The notes beneath the pieces were generated by a model. The model worked only from the letters and a program-made list of their open reading frames with translations, did no database searches and was not told where the DNA came from. Positions 46,085 through 58,026 of a stretch of DNA of 64,000 nucleotides are shown here, piece after piece. This DNA comes from Apostichopus japonicus (taxonomy: Eukaryota > Echinodermata > Holothuroidea > Aspidochirotida > Stichopodidae): positions 26,089,054-26,153,053 of the forward strand of contig NC_092562.1 in assembly GCF_037975245.1 (NCBI RefSeq), written 5' to 3'. The position numbers and the translations under genes were made by a program. The stretch's first letter is position 1. The number at the start of each line of letters is the position of its first letter.

Positions 46085-49000
46085 CTGACCCCCAGGGTCT
46101 TAGCCAGAAATTTCAAATAGGGTGTCTCATCTGTTACTGAGTGCTCAGGAGACTGTCCATCTGGCGCCGAAGGCGCCTGCGCGAGTGCGAAGCCTATAAC
46201 GGGTGGGTCCAGGGACCCGCCTTAGGGCCCCTGGAAGCCCAGCCCCTATCAATGGTTTATTTGACACAATTGGGGTTAAAAGTATGCTTAGAAAGCTGTG
46301 AAAACACCTAAGCCATCATGATTTTTTGGGGGGAATTCAAACATAAAAAGTGCTTTAAAACACTAGGTGCAAAAGTGCACCATGAAAACAGCTTATAGTA
46401 ATTGATATATTACAATTATATATAGCCTACTGTGTATCTAATAAGTATATGCTCTTATTCTGTTAATGTCATCCATACAGGGATGAGCCTGGGGTAAAAA
46501 AAAAATCACTGAACTTTGTAGGTGATACTATACTAACGCAGTTGGCGTCAGTCAGCTTGCAGCGCGACACAGTAATAGGTGGGGTCCATGGGCATGCCTT
46601 AGGGCCTGTGGTAGGGTCCATGGGCAACGCCCCGGTTGGGGTACAGGGGTCTAAGCCCCCAGAAGCTCTGAGAAATTCAAGGTTTGAAGACAACATTTTG
46701 GTGCCTATTTTATAAAGATTTTTAAATTGATTAAAACACTCAAAAGCAAAGTTTCACGCCAAAATATGCACACTGAAGCCACATGCCTAGCCTGTCGTTT
46801 TCACCCTACTTGATTCTTTCAATCATGGCGACCCATACTTAAAATGTTACTGTTCATAAAATGTACACAATGGTCTGTTTTAATCTGGAATAATATTCAG
46901 CAGCTACAGCACTACACTTCTCCTCAATTGTCACTTCTCTAATGATACTAACAATTTTGAAAATCATGGGAAATTTATGAAAATATCGTTGCAATAATGT
47001 TGGGAACGTTATGAAAATCCAGAGAAAAATTTGCGGTATGGGTATAAGCTCCAGTTTGCGTATGCTACAGTGTGTTAGGATAATAGTTTTTGTCCCTCTG
47101 CAGGTTGGATATGCATCGATTCGGTAATGAAAAACAAGCGAATGACAGATCAAATGATACAGTAACGCTGTTGTTAGAAATTAACAGAAATTGAGAGATG
47201 TAAATTTCCGAGGTAGAAAAGAAATCAAGGAAATCCACGAAAAAAGCTCATGTCTTCATATATTACCATGGTAACAATCATACTCAACCCTTCTTCATTC
47301 CCCATTGAATGCAGTCACCAGGAGGAAATTCTGTGGCGACTATATCTATATTTTCTTCCAAATTCTGGTGACCCAGAATGAAAATGTGTCGCCACTTCGA
47401 TATGCTAAATATTAGTACAAAAAAAAAGGCCTAGGCTCAACATCGAGTAGCACTACTGTCATGGTACTGACTACTAATGTTGAACTTTGAAGCTAGTAGT
47501 TAGAACTGATGTCAGTGACTCGTGGTACATTTTGATTTAAAAATAATAGGCTAATGTATATTATTTTCTAACAAAATGGGTACGGTGAAAAATATCTTAC
47601 TTTATGTTTTGATGTTCAAATACGTAGGTGTAAGATAAGGTATAAAACCTTCCTCAATAATTTCTATTTGCTTTTGTTTTTTTCATTAACTTGTTAATTA
47701 CTGTACTTCATATAATTAACATTACTACTAGCTCACACTGCCGCCGCTGATTATGCTTGCTCTCCACGTCTATTGGATCAGACCATATAAATATCCAATT
47801 TAGCTCTTAAACAGTTACTACTAGTACTACTATCTTAAACGATTAGAAAAAAACCACTTGCGCTGATTATTGTTTTGTTATCCCGTCTATAACCCATAAA
47901 CATCTCGTAAAATTCCTTGTCAACCTCTCCTTCTATGAAATAAACGATTGAATCAATCATTTCTTCCACATGGTAGCCTAACACCACACTAAGTCAATGG
48001 AAATCTAGCTAAGCCTAACCATCTGTTTCTTCGCTGAATTTGTGACGCAGTTATCCATGGAATACTTTCATTATTGCTGCTACGTTCGACAACTTCGACC
48101 ACATGGTTGCCTAACATCACACTAAGTCAATGGGGGTAATCTAGCCTAGCCGTCTGTTTATTAGCTGAAATTGGGACGCAGTTATAAGATATCAATGGAA
48201 TACTTTCGTTATTGCTGTTATCTTCGACCACATGGTAGCCTTACACCACACTAACTTGGTCAATGGGAAATCTGCCTAACCATCTGTTTGCAAAAAAAAA
48301 ATCACTCTTTGCGTAGGATTCGGGTAATAAATTAGGAACCGGGTAGTACCGCGTCGGGCGGGTACCTTCGTTATTTTTGTAAAGTATTGGTGAAATTTTC
48401 AGTTGCAAAAACCGATCGCCACAGTATTATAGGTCTGGCGACTATCGTTAATTTTTCCAGAAATTATCATCCCCAGCCGAGAATGGTCATCGCCAATGCG
48501 ACCGTAATGAAAAAAAGGTTGATATTCATACTAACTGCGAAGCAAGATGGCTTGTGTTGCATACATCCTATTGTATTGCCTTGACAAATGATTTTTCGAA
48601 CCCGCGCAATATCACATTAATATAAATTAATCGGAAATTTCGCGCCATTTTGAAACTAGACAGACTGCATGGTCGTTACTACGACGCAAAACTTTTCCCT
48701 CCTGCCTTTTCAGGTATATAAGGAAAACATCGCAGGAGCTGTCAATATTAGCTCTTTCCACAGTACCGTGATACACAACACCTAGCTTGGAAAGAATAAA
48801 TACAAATACACGGGTGTGCGAAAATGATCACGTGAAGAAACAATTTTTTTTTAGCTACCTAGGTGATTTGCTATTGAGTGTAGGTTTTTATATTGTGTTG
48901 TTGACTGGACTGTATTCCAAGCTGTTATAACGAAATGATCGACTGTCAGGGTTTCTTCAGTGATTATTTCACAGTGTTGTGTCATCATTTTAAACGTGCG

Positions 49001-49159
49001 GCGCCCGTTGACTGAGCAGTACATACAAATAACTAATAGTTGCAGAGCCATTTATTGGCGTCTCAAAAGCCGTCCCACTCAAATTCGGCCGTCTTTCATT
49101 TCGATCTAGCCGTCTCAAAGACGGCGAGACGCATTGCTAGCTAAGACCCTGCTGACCCC
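46085..49159. mobile_element. 3.06-kb non-autonomous hAT-like element
   Basis: The ends CAGGGTCTTAGCCAGAAA (from 46093) and, reverse-complemented, CAGGGTCTTAGCTAGCAA (ending 49151) share at least 12 bp. The exact 8-bp duplication CTGACCCC flanks them at 46085-46092 and 49152-49159. The interior has GC-rich near-terminal segments with repeated phrases (AGGGCC, GGGTCCATGGGC). It also has a ~135-bp tandem repeat and short open frames, none resembling a transposase. It lies about 650 bp upstream of the membralin start codon and could overlap its promoter or a 5' intron. Confidence 0.88.
47965..48287. repeat. ~135-bp tandem repeat inside the hAT-like element
   Basis: The phrase CCACATGGTAGCCTAACACC, then CACTAAGTCAATGG, then ACCATCTGTTT, then GACGCAGTTAT, then GGAATACTTTC occurs two and a half times. 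The copies start at about 47967, 48100 and 48229. Confidence 0.85.
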
Positions 49160-52100
49160 TATTCCAGGAAATACTATTTAGTTATGGGTATAATGGTAAC
49201 TATAAATTGGTATTTTAACTCTCAACCTTAATTTATATTTGTGGGACTGAATGATACAGAACAGTGTTTACACTTACAGGCTTTGGGTGTTGATAGAACT
49301 GCTGAAATCACTCACTGAACAAATGTGTTGATACAGGAATAGGCCTACTGTAGGTCATTATCAGCTCAACCCAAGTAGGCTTCGACTGAATCCCACAAAA
49401 CGATCATGATCCTACATTTATTTAATTGGAAAACGTCAGAAATATACGGGAAGGAAACACTCAGCCTGTGAGTGGTGAAATAGATAGCCTAGACCTAGCC
49501 TAATTTTTTTTATCCTAACATAGTATTTTGTAGGCTAGGCTAGTATAGCCCTTGCCTATATTTACAACGTTGCTTCCTACACCTAATCAGTAGATAACGT
49601 TACATGAAATTCCTACAGGAATATTTTCTTTGACGAAGATTTATCTTTTCCACAGCAAAAAAAAACCCAAAAATGATCACGTAATTACCAATCATACGTC
49701 GGGGTATTGGATAACCGCAAATAACTATCACTTTCGTATAAACACCCAACCTTTCAGGATTATGATGTAGGATTGTAAACACAGTTTACCCTGTGTTACT
49801 ACAGTGGCTGTTATCGAACATTTATAAGCCTAGTTAAGTTTCAAGGAAATGCTCTGCTTAGATGCAAAAACATGCTTATAGTTATCAGTTTATGTAACTA
49901 AAATGTTAGAATATACAAAATTCACTAACAATTTGGTTTTCGTAAATGTTTTGAGTTTTCTAGCAAAATGGAGATAAAAATTCGGTTATAAAGATCTGTG
50001 TTGTGTAAGATACCGTATATTAGCACCAACTGGATTTGAATCGTAATTTAGTAGAGCCCCATCCATTATCAGCAATAGGCCATGTGTCGTTTGTATAGCT
50101 CAGCTGAAAGCTTTCAGTTGAGCCATATAGCGATTCTTCCGAAATTCGGTCACTTTTTGCCACCATGTTTTGATTGACTGCCATTTCGTCATTTTCATTC
50201 GATTTGGCTGAATTTTCGTGAGTGTTTTGTGTGAGTTAAGTTTTCATACATGCGATCATATTTTACAAATTCGAAGGCCATGTTTTGAAGTCTCGAGAAG
50301 TCATTTCGTGAAAATTATAAAATGATACACCTCCTTGAGCGTTTTTCCAAATCTGCTGAAATGTTGTGGAAATAAGGTTTGAATGAGGGTGAACCAAGGT
50401 TGCTCAGGAAAATATTGTTGTTGTCATGTGAGGCCCAAAACAGGCCTTCTGTAGAGTTTTAGTTATGATGAAAGGTAGCCCACAGATCATATCGGCTATT
50501 AATCATAAAATTGGATGTTCAACTTCTGAGTATTCATGACCAAAATGCGTTTTGGTGTGAGCAACAGAGTATCTTCCCGTTTAATTTCCCCGTCAATTTG
50601 AGAAATCATTCCAACCGAGAGACTTGATCAAGTCAACTTTTTAACGTGTATTGTGTAATGTAGCCTTCCTATCTAGTTCGATGTCATCCTACGTGCAACG
50701 ACTACTAATAGATTTGCAAATTTGAACTTTTCCACCGTTTGTGTTGAATACGACATGTGAGAATATTGTTGGAGCCGATTCCGATATCCGTTCTTTAACG
50801 TTTCTCTGAGGTACGTCGTTCTACTGTTGTATATGGGTGCACATTTCGTGAGCAAGTTGGGGGGGGGGGGGGGGTAAGCACAATTTAAACGTGATATCCA
50901 CAACAGTTTAACAGATTTAGCAGAGGAATACGTTTTTACGTTCGTTCATTATTGAATGAAAACTACGAAGAGGATATTCTGTTGGTGTTTTTGTGTTTTG
51001 CAATGTTCTGCATTTTAAGTTTTCAAGAACACAACCGGCGGTTATAATAGCCTTTTGAGTTTTCAAATCAATTTCAAACTGTTATCATTGTTTATTTCAC
51101 TAAAAATTGAAAAATACAGTTATTTTTATGTCTTTTTTCAACAACAAAAAATGTTTGCAACTTTCTAACATTGTAACAAATAGAAGTTTAGATGAGCTTC
51201 TGCAGCATTGCTGCCCTGTTCGATAATGAAATTTAACTTAGTAGCAACAGCCGACTATGTGTAACGTTATATCTCAAAGGTACCTGCACATTGTCCATTA
51301 GTTTTACCCCAGACTATCCTAGTAAGTCAAACAGTCAAAAAGTACAACAAGCATATATTACCTTCAACTGTCAAAACCATTCCGTCTTGTTGAGACATTA
51401 AATTGCCTAATTGAACACTTCCCAATGTCTGCTAATAAGAATTTGAAGAGTCAGATTATTCCAGAAAGTAATTTAAAAAACTCCTTACAACTTTATAGCT
51501 GACTAGAGTTTTGGCCAATACTGATAACTCTGACTTTAGGTACAAAATAAAATTTGATAAGTTGTACAACGTTCAAACACTGGTATCGGTCCAAGTTAAA
51601 TTTCTATAACACTTTATGGTTGTTCCTTTTAACAGCTGAGGCTGATGACCTCAGTCTCACGTTATCGTTGATGACCAAATATCACAGTTATTAAGTATTC
51701 TGCCGGGCCTTATTTTCTAAGTAGACATGTCCTATTAGGACACTTGCCATAGTGAGACAAACTATGCTGCTACAACGGCATTCGCCCGTTTCGAGCATGT
51801 TCTTTCTTGCAGTAAATTCGTACACACCTAATAGTGAATCCAAATTAAAGAAGTTGTACAGCATCAAAGGCGTTAGATATTATGCATGTACCTGTGAAGA
51901 AGGTGAAGCCATTCATCGGTAGCGCCGTCACACGCACATTTTTCATAACATGATTTCTTTCAGTGCGTTCCACTCAATTTCTATGGTTCCACTACACCAA
52001 CGATGACAAAAAGCGTGCGGGTATAATGCGCGCGCATAAGATTCGGTTGCCTATACACTGGTCGTTTCGTACACGGAAGAGATCATATGTTCCAAAAGAA

Positions 52101-52299
52101 AGAAGGAAGAAGAAGAAGAAAAAAATCCTGTGTGTTTCGGCGTGCATACACTGTTTTTTGTGTAATTGTGTAGGAGTCATGCATCTGTAGCGACATAGGC
52201 GAAATGCACTACGTCTTTGTTTACTACAGTATGGTACGGTAACACGTATTTAAGTGTATGGATCAGGCGCCATAACATTGTGTGCATCGTAGATTTATG
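49160..52299. other. Intergenic, no gene seen
   Basis: This is unique AT-rich sequence. An almost perfect palindrome centred on AAAGCTTT (GCTCAGCTGAAAG/CTTTCAGTTGAGC) lies at about 50098-50123. A run of about 16 G lies at 50860-50875. TAGGCCTA occurs at 49340. The open frame at 51963-52190 includes a Lys/Arg-rich low-complexity stretch and is not convincing as an exon. Confidence 0.5.
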
Positions 52300-52537
52300 T
52301 ATTTATATTTTTAGATCCTCCTGCAAGCAGGAATTCGCGAAGAAGCCTCATTGGCTTATCAAAGCCGCAAGCTGACTGAAGTCAGTCTCTTACATTCATA
52401 TATTTAACGTCCATGATTATGAATTGTCAATTGTTAACAACTCTGTAACTGGACGACATACATTAATCTTGGAGTGACTCGAACCGGGAACATTATGATT
52501 GGAAGGCACCGGCGTTAACCACTGAGCTAACACTCCA
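52300..52537 (-). mobile_element. tRNA-derived SINE, full head
   Basis: Read on the minus strand from 52537, a tRNA-like head begins TGGAGTGTTAGCTCAGTGG. It contains an A box (TAGCTCAGTGG, about 52519-52529), an anticodon-arm-like GTGCCTTCCAATCA resembling tRNA-Gly(TCC), and a B box (GGTTCGAGTC, 52476-52485). The head ends CACTCCA, complementary to its own start. A ~150-bp body follows and ends AGGAGGATCTAAAAATA. A second copy in opposite orientation lies at 60290-60500. No target duplication was recognised. Confidence 0.85.
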
Positions 52538-52673
52538 GATCATATGCGCGTGTAAACGCGCCTTAGCAAACGCATGACTTGAAGCGCGGCGTTATTTCAA
52601 ATTTTGTAAAACTGGTGTGGTCATTTCTTATCATCATTCTGAGCGAATAGCAGTGCACCAAAACGTAAGCGAA

Positions 52674-52832
52674 ATGATAAGTATTGATCTGCTCAATAAA
52701 AGTGGCATTTGGACTCCATTAGCAGACGCTATCGTCACTGAAATGTGTCTGAAGGATGCAGGCAACTTATCTGGCAACCTTCGATCTGTTCCACGACTGG
52801 AAGAAGACGACAACAATTTCTATCCACTGCAG
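52674..52832 (+). CDS. Uncharacterised protein, exon 1 (residues 1-53)
   Basis: I do not recognise the family. The frame from ATG 52674 encodes MISIDLLNKSGIWTPLADAI onward and leaves at CTGCAG|GTATAT in phase 0. It contains no signal peptide and ends in the acidic segment EEDDNNF. It joins in phase to 53696-53826 and then 54520-55159, giving 309 residues. The frame stays open upstream to 52617, so an earlier exon or a different start is possible. The gene lies between membralin (minus) and BABAM1 (plus). Support comes from three consistent splice junctions, not from homology. Confidence 0.5.
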
Positions 52833-53695
52833 GTATATAACCAAGCTTCAAAGTAAGGCTGATGAAATCTGCCACATCAATTTTACCAACAACTGTAAAA
52901 ACGGCGGGGTGGGTACCACGTGTGACGTTTTAAGTCTATGATTTGACGATCGAGGTGGGGGTTTCTGATCCACTAGGGGAAAGCTTTACTAACACATTCA
53001 TATAGCCTAGTGTTGATACAAGATCAAAGGGGCTTCAAATACGCGTATTTGAGGAAGCACTGTTATAACGATGTAATATTACTTAATACAGTGTTCCCAT
53101 ATAAGTCCCTATCTCATTTTATGCCGTGTTGTATTATGGGATATCCACCCATCCGATTAGACACAAACACGCATGTACCACACAAACAGCTGCACCACAG
53201 ATTAGTAAGGATTCACAACGGATTTACCCTATGTCTTTCTCCGATAGATACCATTGGTGATCACGTCAGAATTACGTCACAGAACAATCGGTTACAGTAG
53301 AATGACCCTCAACAAAACGTATTACAACTTATTCGTGGTCCCAATCAGTAGACCTCTTATTTACACCCGCTTATTGTTTAATTACTTTGGCTGTTATGGT
53401 TAAAAGTAGAAGCACGTGACTGTCTATCTAACCCCAAAATCTGAAACACATTCTGATATCCGGAATGTAAAAACGAATTTACGGAATCATGGCTTATTTT
53501 AGGTCAAAATCGGTGCAAACTTGCTTAAGAATTAAAGTTAACTAGAATCGACGATATTAACATTCTGATGACCGCTTTACGTTTAACAATATTTCCTTCC
53601 AAATACTCTGATACATTTCTCTTAAACCAATGAGCCTGAGGTGCTCTGAAATTTCTCTTAATATGTTATTCCTACCGAATCTCTCTTACCCACAG

Positions 53696-53826
53696 GTCAT
53701 ATCCAATACTCATCCACAATACAATATGAAGTTTATCAACAAAAATCTAAAGAAATGTCCTAAAAATAGTAATACAACTTTCAGAAGTATGCGTTGGTTT
53801 CGGTCCACAATGAAGAAATTTAAAAG
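53696..53826 (+). CDS. Uncharacterised protein, exon 2 (residues 54-96)
   Basis: The acceptor CTCTCTTACCCACAG is strong and the donor is AAAAG|GTAGGA. The 131 bp enter at phase 0 and leave at phase 2. The translation is strongly basic (KNLKKCPKNS, then MRWFRSTMKKFK). A stop codon lies immediately after the donor in the unspliced frame, as expected for a true exon edge. Confidence 0.55.
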
Positions 53827-54519
53827 GTAGGAGGAAAGAAATGAAATTAACCAATATCGTCTGTATTCCATTAAAATACCGAACAAAATTAACTTGTTGA
53901 AAATGTATAGTGATATTTCGAACAGTGAGATACATGCATAAGTAAGTAGGAGACAATATTGAGTCACATCTCTAGAGATTCACAAATTCGGTAAGAGATA
54001 TCGTGAGTGTATGTGAACCCGATGGATTTGTGTCAACTTGTACAATAGTAAGCTGTAACAATGTTATCAGCCTAATAGCAGTTACAATGAGGCTACGTGT
54101 GGTACTAACATGACATCAAAATTAAATGGAGGCGTGGGACGGGGGGGGGGGGGGCTTGGTATATGGCTTTAAATACTCTCTATAGGCCCTATGCGGTTGA
54201 CATAAAATGCCTTCGATTACATATAGTGTCATTTTATATTGATATAAAACTTTGAATATTTTAGAAATATATCAGGTGACAGATGTACAAATGGATGTAG
54301 GAAACAACCTAATACGGGAAACGACTATATATAGGCTACATTATGTTCTCTTTAGATTGATAAGTTACAATATGCTCTGCATTATACCTGTACAATTAAA
54401 ATAAAAACCTGTAAACATTTTTCTGAACATAGTTATAATATAATTTAATAAACAGTGGCAAAATTTAAAACTACAACACCAGTTACTTTAAGTTATAGTT
54501 CTTTCTTTATTTTGGTCAG

Positions 54520-55159
54520 GGACGTACACATCTTGAACAGTGCAGAAGAGTCCACACTAGCTGAATTTACATCCGGAGCTGAATTTCATCCCCATGTGCG
54601 AATAGTCCAATCCATTCACCATTTCACCAATCATATACCATCAAACGATCGCGGAATTGTTAAGAAAGTTTGCTTGGATGTTACCGATATACGCGTGCTC
54701 CGTGTTGATCCTCGTCGTCTCCTCGGATGTTATCTACCAGATTACCAACATAAAGAAAGGATTTTACTAAGAATGATATATGAAACACACTTTGCCAAGA
54801 GTCTAGAAATTAATATTCATATATCTTCCAAATATAACGACAAACAAAACGAGATCAGTGCTAAGCTTGTTGCCAACAATTGTCCAATCGCTTACAGATT
54901 TGTGGATATCGAAGTGTCAAAACAGGGAGTCATCAACAATATCCATTTCCTTCCTGTCGAACATAAAATTCCTGCTAATGTATTCATCGGAAAGATGAGG
55001 AAAATTAAGGAAAACGTGAGGAAATCGTCTGAAAACGATAAAAGAAAACAGTCAGAGATGCAAAAGATGAAAAAGATATCGATTTTACTTCCAACGATAA
55101 TTACACGTAATAATATGATAATGAGCTATATTAATAGATGTCAATCAAAAACAGCCTGA
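54520..55159 (+). CDS. Uncharacterised protein, exon 3 (residues 97-309)
   Basis: The acceptor CTTTATTTTGGTCAG supplies the base that completes Arg97. The 640-bp frame ends in TGA at 55157-55159. It encodes DVHILNSAEESTLAEFTSGA, a likely folded region with alternating hydrophobic residues (about 120-250, including VCLDVTDIRVLRVDPRRLLG) and a Lys-rich segment (about 255-282) that could be a nuclear or nucleic-acid-binding tail. No domain is recognised. The length of the single open exon and normal amino-acid balance make chance unlikely. AATAAA lies at 55348. Confidence 0.6.
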
Positions 55160-55961
55160 CCATAGTGTCAGGAAACATTTTCAAGATATATCATATCAGT
55201 ATAGTACAATCTAGACGTATTTCTACCATGGTGTGAAAAGTATCCTAGAAATACGGTGATAGTTACTGTGTTTAAAATAACACAATTTGCACCTTTTTTT
55301 TGCATGCATTATCGATCACTGTTCCAGTAAAAACTGTATAATTGTACAATAAATAGTAGTTATTAGTATGTCCAGTTGATGTCATATACACGTATCTTTG
55401 GCGTACGAAGGTTTGACAAAAATAAAATGGTCAAATTGTTGTGTTGAAACTATACCCTCAACGTGAAACCCAGACAGCATCGGCAAATTATAGATTGGCC
55501 TATACGTTAAGGATCACCGTAAATATATCTGATTGATTCATTCAAAAGGATAGCTAGAGAAAGCCGAGATCGCACAATGTACGCTTTAACGTCATACTAT
55601 ATAGTAAACAATGCAATAAAATATTCAATTACAATCATGTATTTACTTATTTACATATTCTTTTCAAGTAATTCTGTTTTAGTCCTACGAGTCAATACAA
55701 GCTGCTGACTGCTGTTGAGGGCAACGTTTTCATTTGACTTTGATATAGCTTTGCTCCACTCCCCCCCCCCCAAAAAAAAAGATAAAGAAAAAAAAAAGGA
55801 AAAATAAACTCATTATATTCCCCAAATCAACGTGTCAAACGGAAAGCTACCAGAATTTTATTGCCGCGAACCAAACTTCTTTACTTTAAGGATTTAGCAC
55901 TTCAGAGCGGTAGGCAGGTCGCCTGAGGTCGGAAAACAATACAAATGAGTAGGAACAGGGG
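55160..55961. other. 3' UTR and intergenic sequence
   Basis: After the candidate polyadenylation signals the sequence is unique, with a mixed C/A run at 55759-55800. No gene was seen. Confidence 0.5.
55348..55353 (+). terminator. Candidate polyadenylation signal
   Basis: A canonical AATAAA lies 189 bp after the stop at 55159; a second one follows at 55421-55426. Either would give an ordinary 3' UTR. Confidence 0.4.
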
Positions 55962-56231
55962 AGTAGAAGCAGTTGCGTCGCCAAGTGGTGGCCTGAAGGG
56001 GGGGGGGGAGGGCACGAGCCCTCCCCCATTAAATCGTTCCCCCAGGTGCCCCGTCCGCAGTGGCGTCAACAGACTTTTCAGTCTGGGGGGCACAGGGGGC
56101 ACCAGCATTTGATGGGGGGGGGGGCACTTAGGTGGATACGGATCGGCGTCCTGGGAGAGGGGTCTAAGGGTAGGGGGTGCCCCCTCCAGGCGCGGCGGAA
56201 CGGGAAAATTATTGGGGGGGGGGCTAATGTG

Positions 56232-56335
56232 TAGAGACTATCTAAGCGGAGCGCCACCATCGGTTGGCGCGGAAATAAAATTTTGGGTTTTTCAAACCCC
56301 CAGATGGCCGGTAACGGCACTTCCCGAGTGTTTTA
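56232..56335 (-). repeat. ~95-bp module B, copy 4
   Basis: Read on the minus strand it has GAAGTGCCGTTACCGGCCATC, CGCGCCAACCGATGG and GGCGCTCCGCTTAGATAGT, the same order as the three copies at 8.0-8.8 kb. Confidence 0.75.
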
Positions 56336-57763
56336 TGCTGCGAATACCTAGCCCTAAAATATGGGTCTCAAGCCTGCAATTTCTCAGATTGCACGTAAAA
56401 GTCTGTAAAAACATTGTAATTTGTATATTCGATGGTGTTTTAAGAGAGTAGCTATTACTCGTAGTGTACTCGCAAAGACGTTTTTGAGTGTAGTAAGGGG
56501 ATGTTGAAGAACTGGCTGAAATGAAGCAAGTCATTGGCCTAAGACGAAGTTGTGTTGCGCTTACCGGTACTCACACTCACTGCTTCCACTTTTCACGGGG
56601 CGTGAAGACGCGGTTGGGGTGACAATGTGGTCTATAGCCAGGGGACGGGCCGAGGGTCCCCCCAGCATTTACTAAAATTATTACACCTATATAGTATACG
56701 TGTGCATCGGACAGATCGACAAGTATGCATTGAAAAATGGGCAGATGCACGTTTCGGAGCCTTGGTAAATATTGGGGGGGGGGGGGGGCTTATCATGCAT
56801 TTGCCCCCTCAACTTTTTCATTGGGGGGCTGAACAACCCAAGCCCCCCGGTTCCGCCGCCACTGCCCCCGGGCCCCTTTGGAAAATTTTCGCATACGGAG
56901 GATGGGCTAGATGCAAAATGCTGCCACATTTGATGCTAAATTCGATCTGAAGATATCTCCAGAAATTGCTATTTTTGAGGTAATGATTTTAACAAGGCGC
57001 AGAATTTTGCAGAGGATATGAACCACATGCTGTCGATATTATGCCTAACCCTATATCAATAGAACCTACATTTGTTGAATTAATGTGTGCATGACCCCCG
57101 ACTCCTTTCTTGTCCTTCTCGTTTTCGCCCATTATCTATTAAAATGTAACAGGTTCCAGCATCGTTATTGGCTCCTATCAGGGATCTCACCATGCAATCC
57201 AAAGTTTGATCACACATCGAGTATGGCTCAGTATACAGGTGTGAACATTCGCCATTTGTTCCTACAAGCATCTGACCTCAAATGACCTCTGCACCCCCTA
57301 CACAACAGGGTTAATATATGGGTCCACAAATATAGGCAAGTATGGTGCCTGCGGACCCTCACATTCTCACATTTCGTCAGCTCCTAACCTGTCAACCTCA
57401 GACCAAGGCAACATATTGCAGTACCCTCCCTTCTCACAGTCATGTAGCTCGCGAAGCGGACGTGCATATCCGCTGGTATGGCGTGAGCACTGACACATTC
57501 AATGTAAATATCGACACCTGTTGTGATGGCGCGGGTTACGACTTCGATACCCGACGTTCAAGGATAAACTTTTTCATTTTTTCGCAGCTCATTTGAAGAA
57601 AATACGAATTACTGTGCTTCTTTGTCCTTATGAAAAACCAACTCAGATGATGGGAGTTGAAATATAACAAAATATATATAGGCTATATTTTTTTACCAAC
57701 CCAAATCTCAGATGGGGGGGGGGGCACTTGGGGGGGGGCACTAGGTTTTCCAGGGGGAACGTG

Positions 57764-57790
57764 CCCCCCCCCCCCCCCCCCCCCCCCCCC
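57764..57790. repeat. C27 homopolymer
   Basis: An uninterrupted run of 27 C lies next to the right end of the nested element. G-runs of 9-10 bases lie 30-50 bp upstream. The opposite strand could form G-quadruplexes. Confidence 0.95.
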
Positions 57791-58026
57791 TTGGCGACGC
57801 CACTGCCCGTCCGATGCGACTTGCGGTTAAAAAATACTCAAACATAAACTTAAACTGCCTCAATTAAAAACATAAATATCGGACAGACTAAGCCCGAAAA
57901 TTCTTGAACATAAAGTTACTTCAGGTTGCAAAATATAGCACCAGATTGCATCTAAGGACCCTTAAATAATCAAAAATTCTCCCCCTCCCCGAATTTATTG
58001 TTGCTCCCTGTGACACTGAGTAGAAG

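Larger units (their letters stand above)
56050..57813. mobile_element. Nested hAT-like element
   Basis: The element spans 56058-57805. Its ends are CAGTGGCGTCAAC and, reverse-complemented, CAGTGGCGTCGCC, flanked by the exact 8-bp duplication CCCGTCCG (56050-56057 and 57806-57813). The subterminal sequence is extremely G/C-homopolymer rich on both sides. Module B lies inside in reverse orientation. Open frames here are proline- or glycine-rich repeat artefacts, and no transposase is visible. Confidence 0.88.
55962..58026. mobile_element. hAT-like element (outer of a nested pair)
   Basis: An exact 8-bp duplication, AGTAGAAG, at 55962-55969 and 58019-58026 flanks ends that read CAGTTGCGTCGCC and, reverse-complemented, CAGTGTCACAGGG. 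The TIR match beyond CAGT is weak, so the target duplication carries most of the support. A second element (56058-57805) lies inside. The right part contains an AGATTGCATCTAAGGACC phrase related to the 13480 MITE. Confidence 0.68.

Noticed and set aside
51963..52190. Possible upstream exon of the 309-residue gene
   Set aside because: It is open and close by, but its Lys/Arg-rich part is low complexity, and I found no donor that joins in phase to 52674 or an acceptor before it.
52470..52537. Functional tRNA gene on the minus strand
   Set aside because: A and B boxes are present, but the T-arm does not pair properly, and the sequence continues into a body shared with a second copy. It is a SINE head.
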